DNA of 64,000 nt from JANSYL01 sp965229695 (GTDB lineage: Bacteria > Pseudomonadota > Alphaproteobacteria > Rhodobacterales > Rhodobacteraceae): contig OZ245921.1 in NCBI GenBank assembly GCA_965229695.1, positions 682,001-746,000 of the forward strand, given 5' to 3'. The notes beneath the pieces are model-generated. The model was not told the DNA's origin. It searched no databases and worked only from the letters and a program-made list of their open reading frames with translations. Positions 16,900 through 26,270 of the stretch are shown piece after piece. How positions within the stretch are numbered: the first letter of the stretch is position 1; every line of letters starts with the position of its first letter. The translations under genes were made by a program, and so were the position numbers.

Positions 16900-18066
16900 T
16901 TATTGGGCCGGCAGGCGGCGTTCGACGAGTTCGGCAAAGAAGCTGCAGCCATAGGGCATGGCTTCATCGTCGAAATTATACATTGGGTGGTGGCACATCG
17001 CGGTGTCGCCATTGCCGATGAACATATAGGCCCCCGGCTTTTGTTCGAGCATGAAAGAGAAATCTTCCGAAGGCATGATCGGGTCGGCATCGGGGATAAC
17101 GTTGAGGCCAACGGCGCGCGCCGCCTCGATCGCGTGGGCGGCCCCGTCGGGGTCGTTGACGGTCACGGGGTAGCCGTCGATCCATTCCAGCGCGGCGGTC
17201 GCGCCAAAGGCGGCGGCGGTGTTTTCAGCCACCTCGCGAATGCGGGTTTCCATGATCCCACGATAAGCACCATCCAGCGTGCGCACGGTCCCCTCCATCC
17301 GGGCGGTGTCGGGGATGATGTTTGAGGCATTGCTGTCGGTCGAAAGCGTGCCAACGGTCAGGACCACGCTTTTGAGCGGATCGACACTGCGGCTGACGAT
17401 GGAATGCAGCGCGACGATGATGTGGGAGGCCACAAGGGTTGTGTCGATGGCGCTATGCGGAACGGCAGCATGGCCACCCTTGCCCTGCACGGTGATAACA
17501 AATTCATCCGCCGAGGCCTGAAGCGGCCCGGCCCGCGTGCCAAAGGTGCCCACAGGCACGCCAGGGGCGTTGTGCATCCCATAGACCTCATCAACCTGGA
17601 AGCGGTCGAACAAGCCATCATCGATCATGGCTTTGGCCCCAGCCCCGCCTTCTTCGGCGGGTTGGAAGATCAACACCACGGTGCCGTCGAAATTGCGGGT
17701 TTCGGCCAAGTATTTCGCGGCCCCGAGCAGCATCGAGGTATGGCCGTCATGGCCACAGGCATGCATTTTGCCTGGCGTCTTGGAGGCGTAAGGCAGGCCG
17801 GTCATTTCTTCGATGGGCAAGGCATCCATATCGGCACGCAGACCGATGCCGCGCCCCGAATTGTTGCTTTTGCCCCGAATGACGCCCACGACACCGGTTT
17901 GGCCAATCCCCTCGACCACCTCGTCGCAGCCAAAGCCGCGCAGCTTGTCGGCGACAAACGCTGCGGTTTCGTGCACCTCGTACAGGATCTCGGGGTTTTC
18001 ATGCAGATGCTGCCGCCATTCGGTGATCTCGGGAAGCAATTCGGCGAAGCGGTTTTTGATTGGCAT
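16900..18066 (-). CDS. M20 family amidohydrolase, paralogue B
   Basis: A 388-residue M20D amidohydrolase starting MPIKNRFAELLPE. It keeps the ligands MHACGHDGH, QPAEEGG, YGMHN, GGHAA and CHHPMYNF. Expected role: cytoplasmic deacylation of N-acyl amino acids or short peptides. It is the middle member of the tandem set, 11 nt after paralogue C and 16 nt before A. Its mid-region (PDADPIMPSEDF) diverges from both neighbours. An ATG at 18066 is preferred over an upstream in-frame start inside paralogue C. Confidence 0.95.
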   Translation of the reverse strand: MPIKNRFAELLPEITEWRQHLHENPEILYEVHETAAFVADKLRGFGCDEVVEGIGQTGVVGVIRGKSNNSGRGIGLRADMDALPIEEMTGLPYASKTPGKMHACGHDGHTSMLLGAAKYLAETRNFDGTVVLIFQPAEEGGAGAKAMIDDGLFDRFQVDEVYGMHNAPGVPVGTFGTRAGPLQASADEFVITVQGKGGHAAVPHSAIDTTLVASHIIVALHSIVSRSVDPLKSVVLTVGTLSTDSNASNIIPDTARMEGTVRTLDGAYRGIMETRIREVAENTAAAFGATAALEWIDGYPVTVNDPDGAAHAIEAARAVGLNVIPDADPIMPSEDFSFMLEQKPGAYMFIGNGDTAMCHHPMYNFDDEAMPYGCSFFAELVERRLPAQ

Positions 18067-18077
18067 CTTGGCCTCCT

Positions 18078-19250
18078 TCAGGCGGCGGGCATGCGGCGTT
18101 CGACCAGTTCGGCGAAGAAGCTGCACCCGTAAGGTATCGCCTCGTCATTGAAGTTATAGGCCGGGTGGTGAACCTTGGCGCTGTCGCCATTGCCAACATT
18201 AATGAAAGCGCCGGGGCGGGCCAGTAACATATAGCTGAAATCCTCGGCCCCCATGCGGGCGGGGCGGCCATAATGCACCTTATCCTCGCCTGCCACGGCG
18301 CGCGCAACCTCGGCGGCGATCTCGGCATTGGCGTCGTGGTTCACTGTGACCGGATATCCCTTTTCAAAGTCGATATGCGCCTCGCAGTCATAGGCTTGGG
18401 CGGTGGTGTGCAAGATGTCTTTCACGCGGTTTTCAGCCATGGCGCGCACGCCTTCATCCAAGGTGCGGATGGTGCCGCGCAGCAGGATCGAGGCGGGGAT
18501 GACGTTAAACGCCTCGGAGCTGGATTTGATGGTGCAGACCGAAACCACGATCTGTTTCATCGGGTCGGTGTTGCGGCTGACCACGGTTTGCAGCGCCATG
18601 ATGATATTGGCCGCCGCGGGCATCGGATCGATCACGTTATGGGGCTGGGCGGCGTGGCCGCCTTTGCCGACGACCTGAACCTCGAACTCGTCACAGGCGG
18701 CCATGATCGGGCCGGGGCTGACGCCGAACTCACCCACGGGCAGGCCCGGTTCGTTATGCATCCCGTAAACCTCGTCAATGCCGAAGCGTTCCATCATGCC
18801 GTCCTCGACCATGGCCTTGCCGCCTGCGCCGCCTTCTTCCGCCGGTTGGAAGATGACCGCGACCGTGCCGTCGAAATTGCGGGTTTCCGACAGGTATTTG
18901 GCAGCCCCAAGCAGCATGGCGGTGTGGCCGTCATGGCCGCAGGCATGCATCTGGCCCGGCGTTTGCGAGGCATAGTCGAGGCCGGTTTCCTCGGACATGG
19001 GCAGCGCATCCATATCGGCGCGCAGACCCACGGTTTTGCCCGAGGTGTTGGATTTGCCCCGGATCAGACCAACAATGCCCGACTTTCCGACACCGGGAAC
19101 GATCTCATCCACGCCAAACTCGCGCAGCTTGGATTCGACCAGGGCCGTGGTTTTGGGCAGGTCATATTGAAGCTCGGGGTTCATGTGGATCGTGCGCCGC
19201 CAATCGGCGATTTCCGGCATCAATTCGGCCAAGCGGTTCTTGATCGGCAT
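18078..19250 (-). CDS. M20 family amidohydrolase, paralogue C
   Basis: A 390-residue M20D amidohydrolase, first of the triplet in transcription order, starting MPIKNRLAELMPE. It has MHACGHDGH, QPAEEGG, YGMHN, GGHAA and KVHHPAYNF. It follows the FAD-dependent oxidoreductase by 27 nt on the same strand. Distinctive features are MHNEPGLPVG and the DPMPAAANII segment near the dimerisation domain. The family cleaves N-acyl bonds of amino acids. The specific substrate is not predictable, but the ABC uptake genes upstream suggest imported acyl-amino acids or peptides. Confidence 0.95.
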   Translation of the reverse strand: MPIKNRLAELMPEIADWRRTIHMNPELQYDLPKTTALVESKLREFGVDEIVPGVGKSGIVGLIRGKSNTSGKTVGLRADMDALPMSEETGLDYASQTPGQMHACGHDGHTAMLLGAAKYLSETRNFDGTVAVIFQPAEEGGAGGKAMVEDGMMERFGIDEVYGMHNEPGLPVGEFGVSPGPIMAACDEFEVQVVGKGGHAAQPHNVIDPMPAAANIIMALQTVVSRNTDPMKQIVVSVCTIKSSSEAFNVIPASILLRGTIRTLDEGVRAMAENRVKDILHTTAQAYDCEAHIDFEKGYPVTVNHDANAEIAAEVARAVAGEDKVHYGRPARMGAEDFSYMLLARPGAFINVGNGDSAKVHHPAYNFNDEAIPYGCSFFAELVERRMPAA

Positions 19251-19277
19251 GTGGCGTTTCCCCGTGTGTGTGGATGT

Positions 19278-20621
19278 CTAAAGATGCGGGCCCAGATCGG
19301 TCCGGCTCCCATCGGTAAATCGGTCAAAGCGGAAGCGGGTCAAGTCATGGCCGGGATCGCGCCCGGCTGCAAGATCGGCCAGGATACGGCCAAATGCGGG
19401 GCCGATGCCAAAGCCATGGCCAGACATGCCGGTGCCCAGGATCAGACCCGGAAGCGCGGGGACAGGCCCCACGATTGGCACCAGATCGGGCATCAGATCG
19501 ATCATGCCCGCCCAGGATTGCTTGGCCTCGACCAGGCCGAGGTCGGGGAAAAGCTGCCCGACGCGGCGCTGCACGCCGGCCAGGCGCGGGGCGCAGGGCG
19601 GCGGATCGAGAATGCGCATGCGTTCAAACGGGGTTTCATCGCTGACCGCCCAATGGCGCGGCGTGCCCCATGCATCGGGGAAGCCTTTGGGCGGGCCAAG
19701 GCGAAAGCGCACATCGCGGCCAGCCCAAAAGGCGGTGCGCAGATATTTGGGCAGCAAGCGGAAGGTATCGGGCCCCAGAAACAGCTCGGAAAACGCGGCG
19801 GGCGCAAGCGAATAGCCGCCATCGGCGCGCGGGCGCAGGGCGATCTGATCATCGGCCGCCGCCGTGGCCACGCGCTGCGGCAAGGGGCCCGTGGCCATCA
19901 CGCTGGACCGCACGGTGAGTTGCGGGATCGAAACGCCATGTCGGCGCAGGAACAGCGAAGACCAGGCCCCGCCCGCCAGGATCACCCGATCAGCCGCGAT
20001 GCGCCCGGTTTCGCAATGCACCCCGACCACACGGCCATCTGCGATGTCGAGCGCGCGCACGGCCTGGGATTCACGGAGGATGACCCACTCCGCTGCGGCG
20101 AGCCGGGCCAAGGCCGGCACAGCCTGCCAGGGTTCGCCGACCATATCGGTGGGCGTGTGCAGGGCGCCGACCCAATCGGCCCGGGTCTCGCCCATCAGGT
20201 TGCGCAACCCGGCCCGGTCCAAAACCTGTGTGCTGGCGCCAAGGGGCTTGGCGCTGTCGCGCCAGCTGGCAAACCGATCCAATTGCGCTTGGGTGTGAGC
20301 CAAATAGGTGACGCCGGTCTGGCGCAGTCCAAGCGCGCCATCGGTATCAGCGTCCAAGGCGGCCCAAATCGCTTGCGCCTCAAGCGCGATGGGCACCTCG
20401 GCCAGATCGCGGCCTTGGACCCGGATCCATCCCCAATTGCGGCTCGATTGCTCGGCCCCGACGCGGCCTTTTTCGAGCAGCAGAACCTTTTGCCCCTGCC
20501 GCGCAGCAAACAAGGCAGCGGTGACGCCGATCACGCCGCCACCGATCACCACCAGATCGGCGTGATCGGGCAACGGACCATCATGGGTTGGGGGCGTGTC
20601 GAGGCGGAAGGGGAAACTCAT
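19278..20621 (-). CDS. FAD-dependent oxidoreductase (D-amino-acid oxidase/dehydrogenase-like)
   Basis: A 447-residue DAO-fold flavoprotein. The ADP-binding motif VVIGGGVIGVTAALFAARQG begins near residue 24, and the C-terminal FAD contact GMSGHGFGIGPAFG is clear. The family oxidises amino-group carbons of D-amino acids, glycine derivatives or opine-like substrates to keto acids. It starts with ATGA overlapping the argE stop, so translation is coupled. In this operon it could deaminate amino acids released by the amidohydrolases. Exact substrate unknown. Confidence 0.91.
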   Translation of the reverse strand: MSFPFRLDTPPTHDGPLPDHADLVVIGGGVIGVTAALFAARQGQKVLLLEKGRVGAEQSSRNWGWIRVQGRDLAEVPIALEAQAIWAALDADTDGALGLRQTGVTYLAHTQAQLDRFASWRDSAKPLGASTQVLDRAGLRNLMGETRADWVGALHTPTDMVGEPWQAVPALARLAAAEWVILRESQAVRALDIADGRVVGVHCETGRIAADRVILAGGAWSSLFLRRHGVSIPQLTVRSSVMATGPLPQRVATAAADDQIALRPRADGGYSLAPAAFSELFLGPDTFRLLPKYLRTAFWAGRDVRFRLGPPKGFPDAWGTPRHWAVSDETPFERMRILDPPPCAPRLAGVQRRVGQLFPDLGLVEAKQSWAGMIDLMPDLVPIVGPVPALPGLILGTGMSGHGFGIGPAFGRILADLAAGRDPGHDLTRFRFDRFTDGSRTDLGPHL

Positions 20622-21772
20622 GCCAATGTGTCGAGCAACCGCTCCATAAACGCTTGGCCACGCTGGAACTGCGCGACGGTGACATATTCATTGGGCTGAT
20701 GCGCCTGCTTGATCGAGCCGGGCCCGCACACCACTGCGGAATAGCCACCGGCCTGGAACTGTCCGGCCTCGGTCCCGTAGCTGACCTGATGGGTGGCGTT
20801 GTCCCCGGTCAGGCGGCGCACGAGCGCTTCGGCCTCGCCTTCGGTTTCAGCTTGCAGCCCCGGCACATCCCAAAGTCGGTCGGCCTTGATGAAGCAATCG
20901 GGGTGGATGGCTTTCATGCCTTCTTCGACCTCGCGGATTTTCGCCTCCATCCGTTCGGCCCAGGCATGCTGACTTTCCGTTGGGATCACGCGCGCGCCCA
21001 GCATGAAATGGCAATCCTTGGCGGTTATGTTATGGGCGGTGCCGCCGCTGATCTTGCCGACATGGAGCGTGGTATAGGCCGGATCATAGCCGTTTGCGGG
21101 ATCGGCGTTCAGGCGGTTTTCTTCGTTCACTTGGTTGGCCCAATTGATGATCTTGGCCCCTTCCATGATCGCCGAGACACCTCGATCTTGGAGCGAGGAA
21201 TGCACCTCGAACCCGCGCAGATGCACGTCAAAGCCAATGCCGCCCTTATGGCCGGTAACACATTCCATATCGGTGGGCTCACCAATGATGGCGAGCGCGG
21301 CCTTGGGCAGTTCGCCTGCCATTTTTTCGATCATCGGCGGCGCGCCCCGGCAGCCGATTTCTTCGTCTCGCGTCAGGCAAAGCTGAAGCGGACGAGACAG
21401 GCCGCGCCGCTGGGCTTCGACGGCGGCCCAAATTGCCAGAGCATCAAACCCTTTCATGTCGCAGGTGCCGCGGCCATGCAGTTTGCCGTCTTTTTCGACA
21501 ACGGTGAACGGGTCTGTATCCCAAGCCTGGCCTTCGACAGGCACAACATCGGTATGGCCCGATAGGATCACGGCACCTTCGATCTGGGGCCCGATATGGG
21601 CGTACAGGCTGACCTTCTTCTCACTCCAATCGTAATCGCGCAGGCAGGTGATGCCATGGGTGTTCAAATAGCCTTCGACCCAATCGGCCAAGGGCACATT
21701 GCTATCCCGGCTGACGGTGGGAAAGGACACAAGTTTTTCTAGAAGATCGCGCGGACTGAGAACTTGTGCCAT
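20618..21772 (-). CDS. argE: Acetylornithine deacetylase ArgE-type
   Basis: A 384-residue M20A metallohydrolase with metal-ligand motifs SGHTDVVP, GRGTCDMKG and the catalytic/ligand Glu pair in TRDEEIGCRG, then GEPTDM. Length and motifs fit ArgE, which removes acetate from N-acetylornithine. It lies between the fused ABC ATPase (7 nt) and the FAD enzyme (4-nt overlap), far from other arg genes, so here it more likely acts on imported N-acetylated amino acids than in arginine synthesis. That is inference from context. Confidence 0.93.
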   Translation of the reverse strand: MAQVLSPRDLLEKLVSFPTVSRDSNVPLADWVEGYLNTHGITCLRDYDWSEKKVSLYAHIGPQIEGAVILSGHTDVVPVEGQAWDTDPFTVVEKDGKLHGRGTCDMKGFDALAIWAAVEAQRRGLSRPLQLCLTRDEEIGCRGAPPMIEKMAGELPKAALAIIGEPTDMECVTGHKGGIGFDVHLRGFEVHSSLQDRGVSAIMEGAKIINWANQVNEENRLNADPANGYDPAYTTLHVGKISGGTAHNITAKDCHFMLGARVIPTESQHAWAERMEAKIREVEEGMKAIHPDCFIKADRLWDVPGLQAETEGEAEALVRRLTGDNATHQVSYGTEAGQFQAGGYSAVVCGPGSIKQAHQPNEYVTVAQFQRGQAFMERLLDTLA

Positions 21773-21779
21773 GGCCCGC

Positions 21780-23600
21780 TTAATACCCGCTATCGGTGGT
21801 CAGAACCAAATGCCCCGGCTCGACCTCTTCATACACCGACGGCTCGGGCTGGTAATCGAGGTCATGCACCGGCGAGGGGATCGGTTTGAAGTTCAGATCC
21901 TTTTCCGATTTGCGCTTGGTCGGATCGGCGATGGGCACCGCCTTTAGCAGGGCCTGGGTATAGGGGTGCTGCGGATTTTCGAAGATGCGGTGGCGCGGAC
22001 CAATCTCGACAATGCGGCCCAGATACATGACGCCCACATCGTGGCTGACCCGTTCCACCACCGCCATGTCATGGCTGATGAAAAGGTAGCTGAGGCCCAA
22101 CTCCTGCTGCAGTTCCATCATCAGGTTCAAAACCTCGGCCTGCACCGAGACATCGAGGGCCGAGACGGCCTCGTCCGAGATGATGAGTTTGGGGTTCAGC
22201 GCCAGGGCGCGCGCGATGGCGACACGCTGACGCTGACCGCCCGAAAGCTCATGCGGGAAACGGTTCATGAAATCGCGCGGCAATTGCACCCGGTCAAACA
22301 GCATCGCCACGCGGTCAGCCCGTTCCTGGGCCGAGCCGATGCCATAGTTGATCAGCGGTTCAGCCACCTGATCGGAAAGCTGCATTTGCGGGTTCAGTGA
22401 GGCAAAGGGATCTTGGAAGATCATCTGCATGTCTTGCCGGGCTTTGCGCAGATCCTCGGTGCCCAGGCCGATGATGTCTTTGCCATCCAACTCGACCTTA
22501 CCAGACAGCGGCTCGACCAAGCGCAGGATGGAGCGGCCCGCCGTGGATTTGCCGCAGCCGGATTCACCCACCAGGCTAAGTGTGCGGCCCGCGTTCAAGG
22601 TCAGGGACACATCCTCCACAGCGTGCACATTGGCGATGGTTCGGCGCAGCAGCCCGCCCTTGACCGGGAAGCGCGTGACCAGGTTTTCGACCTTAAGCAG
22701 AACCTTATCGGTGCCCTCGATGGGTTTGGTTTCGGCCTCTTCCCGCCCGAAGAGTTTCATGGGTTCGGGCAAGGCGGTGCCGCGCATCTCGCCCAGCTTG
22801 GGCACGGCGGCCAAAAGCGCTTGGGTATAGGGGTGCTGAGGGTTGCCGAAGATTTGTTCAACCGGCCCCTCTTCGACCTTATTGCCACGGAACATCACCA
22901 CCACGCGGTCGGCCATTTGGGCGACCACGGCCATGTCGTGGGTGATGAACATCACGCTGGTTCCGGTTTCGCGTTTCAGCCGGTCAATCAGCGCCAGAAT
23001 CTCGGCCTGGATTGTCACGTCCAGTGCGGTGGTCGGCTCATCAGCAATCAGGATGCGCGGCTCACAGGCGAGCGCAATGGCGATCACGATGCGTTGGCGC
23101 ATCCCGCCCGACAGCTCGTGCGGGTATTGTTGCAAGCGCCGTTCCGGTTCGGGGATGCGCACCTGACGCATCAGTTCCAAGGCGCGTTCGCGCGCTTGGG
23201 CCTTGGACATGTTCTTGTGTTTGCGCAGGCCTTCGGTCAGTTGCCGTTCAATGGTGAAGACCGGGTTCAGGGCGGTCATCGGCTCCTGAAAAATCATCCC
23301 GATCTCGTTACCGCGAATATCCTTCATCTTGCCGCTCTCGGTGCGGGCAAGATCGATCGGATCGCCTTCTTTGCGGTCGAACATCAGCTGACCACCGGTG
23401 ATCTCACCCCCGCCGAATTCGACCAGCCGCATTAGCGAGAGCGAAGAGACCGATTTGCCCGAGCCTGATTCCCCCACGATGCAGACGGTTTCGCCCTCTG
23501 CGACCTCGAAAGAGACATCTTCGACGCCCACAACCGGGCCGCTTTTGGTCTGAAATTCCACACGCAGGTTGCGGACCTGCGCAATCGGTTGATCGAGCAT
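21780..23600 (-). CDS. Fused dipeptide ABC transporter ATP-binding protein (DppD-DppF type)
   Basis: A 606-residue cytoplasmic protein with two complete ABC modules. Module 1: Walker A GESGSGKS at 43-50, signature LSGGMRQR, Walker B ILIADEPTTALD. Module 2: GESGCGKS, LSGGQRQR and LIISDEAVSALD; the second Walker B reads DEA where DEP is usual. Each ends with an oligopeptide-transporter C-terminal segment (NPQHPYTQALL). A linker of about 40 residues joins them. It powers the DppB/DppC permeases on the opposite strand. It is the first gene of the minus-strand operon and diverges from the binding protein gene. Confidence 0.95.
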   Translation of the reverse strand: MLDQPIAQVRNLRVEFQTKSGPVVGVEDVSFEVAEGETVCIVGESGSGKSVSSLSLMRLVEFGGGEITGGQLMFDRKEGDPIDLARTESGKMKDIRGNEIGMIFQEPMTALNPVFTIERQLTEGLRKHKNMSKAQARERALELMRQVRIPEPERRLQQYPHELSGGMRQRIVIAIALACEPRILIADEPTTALDVTIQAEILALIDRLKRETGTSVMFITHDMAVVAQMADRVVVMFRGNKVEEGPVEQIFGNPQHPYTQALLAAVPKLGEMRGTALPEPMKLFGREEAETKPIEGTDKVLLKVENLVTRFPVKGGLLRRTIANVHAVEDVSLTLNAGRTLSLVGESGCGKSTAGRSILRLVEPLSGKVELDGKDIIGLGTEDLRKARQDMQMIFQDPFASLNPQMQLSDQVAEPLINYGIGSAQERADRVAMLFDRVQLPRDFMNRFPHELSGGQRQRVAIARALALNPKLIISDEAVSALDVSVQAEVLNLMMELQQELGLSYLFISHDMAVVERVSHDVGVMYLGRIVEIGPRHRIFENPQHPYTQALLKAVPIADPTKRKSEKDLNFKPIPSPVHDLDYQPEPSVYEEVEPGHLVLTTDSGY

Positions 23601-23866
23601 CTGGCGATATACCCCTCAAGGATGACGGGTGAACGCTATGCCCGATGCGAAGCTGCTGTCAAATGTTGCGGTTGCTGAAATTCTGAGCATTCCGCGACGG
23701 CAATGGGCTTGCTTTTTGTCGAGGATGGGCATTCGATAGCGCCATGGGTGGACAATGGAGGGCACACCCGCCTGACATTCGTCAATCACACCACGACAAC
23801 GCGACGGGTCGCCTAAAGACCCGCGGGTTTCACTGCAAAGTGAGTTCAACAAGGAGAAAGACCAAT
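23601..23866. promoter_or_regulatory. Divergent control region of the peptide-utilisation unit
   Basis: These 266 bp separate the fused ATPase (minus) from the binding protein (plus), so both operon promoters should lie here. I see a dyad CGGGTC-N7-GACCCG at 23805-23823, about 45 nt before the binding protein ATG, that could be an operator or mRNA hairpin. AAGGAG at about 23850 is the ribosome site of the binding protein. No clear -35/-10 pair stands out. Confidence 0.45.
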
Positions 23867-25570
23867 ATGACTCGTATGTCTCTTATGCTTGGCGCTGCGG
23901 CGCTGGTGCTGGCCCCTGCGGCCGCGCTGGCCGAACGCGGCTCGTCCGGGCACCTTAACATCATCTATTGGCAGGCGCCTTCGACGCTGAACCCGTATCT
24001 GTCGGGCGGCACGAAAGAGGTCGAATCGGCATCGCTGGTTTTGGAATCTCTGGCGCGGTTTGACGACACCGGCACCATCACGCCCTGGCTGGCGGCGGAT
24101 ATCCCGACGGTGGAAAACGGCGGCGTGGCCGAGGATCTGACCTCGATCACCTGGACCTTGGCCGAAGGCATCACCTGGTCGGACGGCACGGCGCTGACCC
24201 CGGCGGACCTGATCTTTACCTATGAATACTGCACCCACCCCGAAGGCGGCTGCGCGCAAGCCAGCTATTTCGACGGGGTGACCAGCGTGGAAGATCTGGG
24301 CAACAATCAAGTTCGCGTGAACTTCGATGCGCCGACGCCCTTCCCTTACACCGCCTTTGTGGGGTCGGAATCGCCAATCATCCAGGCCGCACAGTTTGCC
24401 GATTGCCTGGGCGCCCGCGCGCCGGAATGCACCGAGGCCAATTTTGGCCCGATCGGCACCGGCCCGTTTGTGGTGGATGATTTCCGCCCCAATGACGTGA
24501 TCGAACTGTCAGCGAACCCGAACTTCCGTTTCCCCGATCGTCCCTATTTCGCAACCGTGACCTTCAAAGGCGGCGGTGATGCGACGGCAGCAGCGCGTTC
24601 GGTTCTGGAAACTGGCGAGTTTGACTACGCCTGGAACCTGCAGATCGACCCGACGATCCTGGCTGAGATGGAAGCGCAGGGCAACGGCACCGTTGTGACC
24701 GCCTTCGGCACCTCGGTCGAGCGTCTGCACCTGAACCAGCTGAACCCCGATGCGGCCCTGGGCGACGTGCGCTCGACCGCGGATGCGGGTCCGCACCCGT
24801 TCCTGACCGTGCCTGAGATCGGCCAGGCGATGTCGATGGCCATCGACCGCGCCTTGCTGGTTGAAATCGGCTACGGCGCAGGCGGCCAGCCGACCTGTAA
24901 CGTGCTTCCGGCACCGGATCTTTATGCCTCGACCGCCAATGATGCCTGCCTGACGCAGGATATCGCAGGCGCCAACGCACTGTTGGACGGCGCGGGCATT
25001 CTGGACACCGATGGCGACGGCATTCGGGAATATGAAGGCACGCCGCTGCGGGTTCTGTACCAGACCTCGACCAACGCTGTGCGTCAGGACACCCAAGCGC
25101 TGGTGAAGCAGTGGTGGAGCGAGATCGGCATCGACGCCGAGCTGCGCAACATCGACGCCTCGGTCTTCTTCGGCGGGGATCCGGCATCGCCCGATACCTT
25201 CCAGAAGTTCTATGCCGATATCGAGATGTACACCAACAACTTCGCTGGTGTTGACCCGCAGGCTTATATGGCCAACTGGGTCTGCTCGGAATGGCCGGGC
25301 CCCGACACCCAGTGGCAGGGTTCGAATATCCAGCGCTTCTGCGACCCGGCCTATGACGCCCTGGTCGAAGAGATGGCAGGCACCGCCGATCTGGCCGAGC
25401 GTGGCCGTCTGGCCCGTGAAATGAACGATATGCTGGTCCAGAGCTATTCGATCATCCCGCTGATCCACCGTGGTGGCGTGTCGGCCCATGCCAACAGCCT
25501 GGAAGGCGTGCGCATGTCCGACTGGGACACCGAGCTGTGGAACATCATGGATTGGCGTCGCGCCGAATAA
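23867..25570 (+). CDS. Peptide ABC transporter substrate-binding protein (family 5)
   Basis: A 567-residue periplasmic protein. The signal peptide (SLMLGAAALVLAPAAALA) is cleaved around residue 22. The mature chain has the family 5 signature region (ADLIFTYEYC... and FGPIGTGPFVVDDF) and the SBP_bac_5 two-lobe length. It has eight Cys in pairs (THPEGGC, DCLGARAPEC, TCNV/ACLT, VCSEW/FCDP), probably disulfides. It captures peptides or similar solutes for the DppB/C permeases. The ATG at 23867 follows AAGGAG. Its third-position codon bias toward C matches a highly expressed gene. Confidence 0.95.
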   Translation: MTRMSLMLGAAALVLAPAAALAERGSSGHLNIIYWQAPSTLNPYLSGGTKEVESASLVLESLARFDDTGTITPWLAADIPTVENGGVAEDLTSITWTLAEGITWSDGTALTPADLIFTYEYCTHPEGGCAQASYFDGVTSVEDLGNNQVRVNFDAPTPFPYTAFVGSESPIIQAAQFADCLGARAPECTEANFGPIGTGPFVVDDFRPNDVIELSANPNFRFPDRPYFATVTFKGGGDATAAARSVLETGEFDYAWNLQIDPTILAEMEAQGNGTVVTAFGTSVERLHLNQLNPDAALGDVRSTADAGPHPFLTVPEIGQAMSMAIDRALLVEIGYGAGGQPTCNVLPAPDLYASTANDACLTQDIAGANALLDGAGILDTDGDGIREYEGTPLRVLYQTSTNAVRQDTQALVKQWWSEIGIDAELRNIDASVFFGGDPASPDTFQKFYADIEMYTNNFAGVDPQAYMANWVCSEWPGPDTQWQGSNIQRFCDPAYDALVEEMAGTADLAERGRLAREMNDMLVQSYSIIPLIHRGGVSAHANSLEGVRMSDWDTELWNIMDWRRAE

Positions 25571-25633
25571 TCCATTGACCCTTCGTGCCGTCCCACGCCG
25601 GTGGGGCGGCACATTTTCTGGATAACCCCCCTG

Positions 25634-26254
25634 ATGACCGCAGAGATTTACCTTGCCTATCTGGCCACCGTGGCAGTGTTTTTCGCCTCGCCCCCGGGCC
25701 CGAGCCAGTTGCTGATGATCTCCAACAGCCTGCGCCATGGCGTGCGCCGGTCGGGTTGGACGGTCGCAGGAGACCTTAGCGCCAATGCGCTTCAAATGCT
25801 GGCCGCCGGATTTGGCCTGGCCGCTTTGATTGCCACCACCGATTGGGCGCTCGATGTGATCAAATGGGCCGGTGTCGCCTATCTGGTCTGGATGGGCATC
25901 CGCACCTTCCGCGCCGCACCCAAAGCGCCGGAGGAGGCCAAGGCTGCCGCGCGACCCCGCGTGCTTTACATACAAGGCTTCATCACCTCGGCCTCGAACC
26001 CGAAAGCCGTGTTCTTTTTCGCCGCGCTGTTTCCGCAGTTTATCACCGCAACTGCGCCCATCTGGCCGCAGCTTTTGATCCTGGGCAGCACCTATCTGCT
26101 GATCGATGGGATCATCCTGCTGATCTATGGTGCCACTGCGACCCGCCTTTTCGCCCGCCTCGCCACGCGCGGGCGCCTGCTTAACCGTATATCCGGCAGC
26201 CTGATGATTGGCGCTGCGGGCCTTTTGGCCCTGCGCGACGCCCAGGCCCGCTAG
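25634..26254 (+). CDS. LysE/RhtB family amino-acid exporter
   Basis: A 206-residue membrane protein with about six helices and the LysE signature SPPGPSQLLMISNSLRHG near residues 19-36, then ASNPKAVFFFAALFPQF. The family exports amino acids such as lysine, homoserine or threonine by proton exchange. It is placed between the binding protein and the first permease, in the same direction with gaps of 63 and 16 nt. That placement suggests that overflow export of amino acids accompanies peptide uptake. Confidence 0.92.
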   Translation: MTAEIYLAYLATVAVFFASPPGPSQLLMISNSLRHGVRRSGWTVAGDLSANALQMLAAGFGLAALIATTDWALDVIKWAGVAYLVWMGIRTFRAAPKAPEEAKAAARPRVLYIQGFITSASNPKAVFFFAALFPQFITATAPIWPQLLILGSTYLLIDGIILLIYGATATRLFARLATRGRLLNRISGSLMIGAAGLLALRDAQAR

Positions 26255-26270
26255 GGGGACCGCACACCGC

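Noticed and set aside
18273..20699. An 808-residue open frame on the plus strand
   Set aside because: It is antisense to the M20 paralogue C and FAD oxidoreductase genes, has His/Gly/Arg-rich low-complexity composition and no domain; it arises from high GC.
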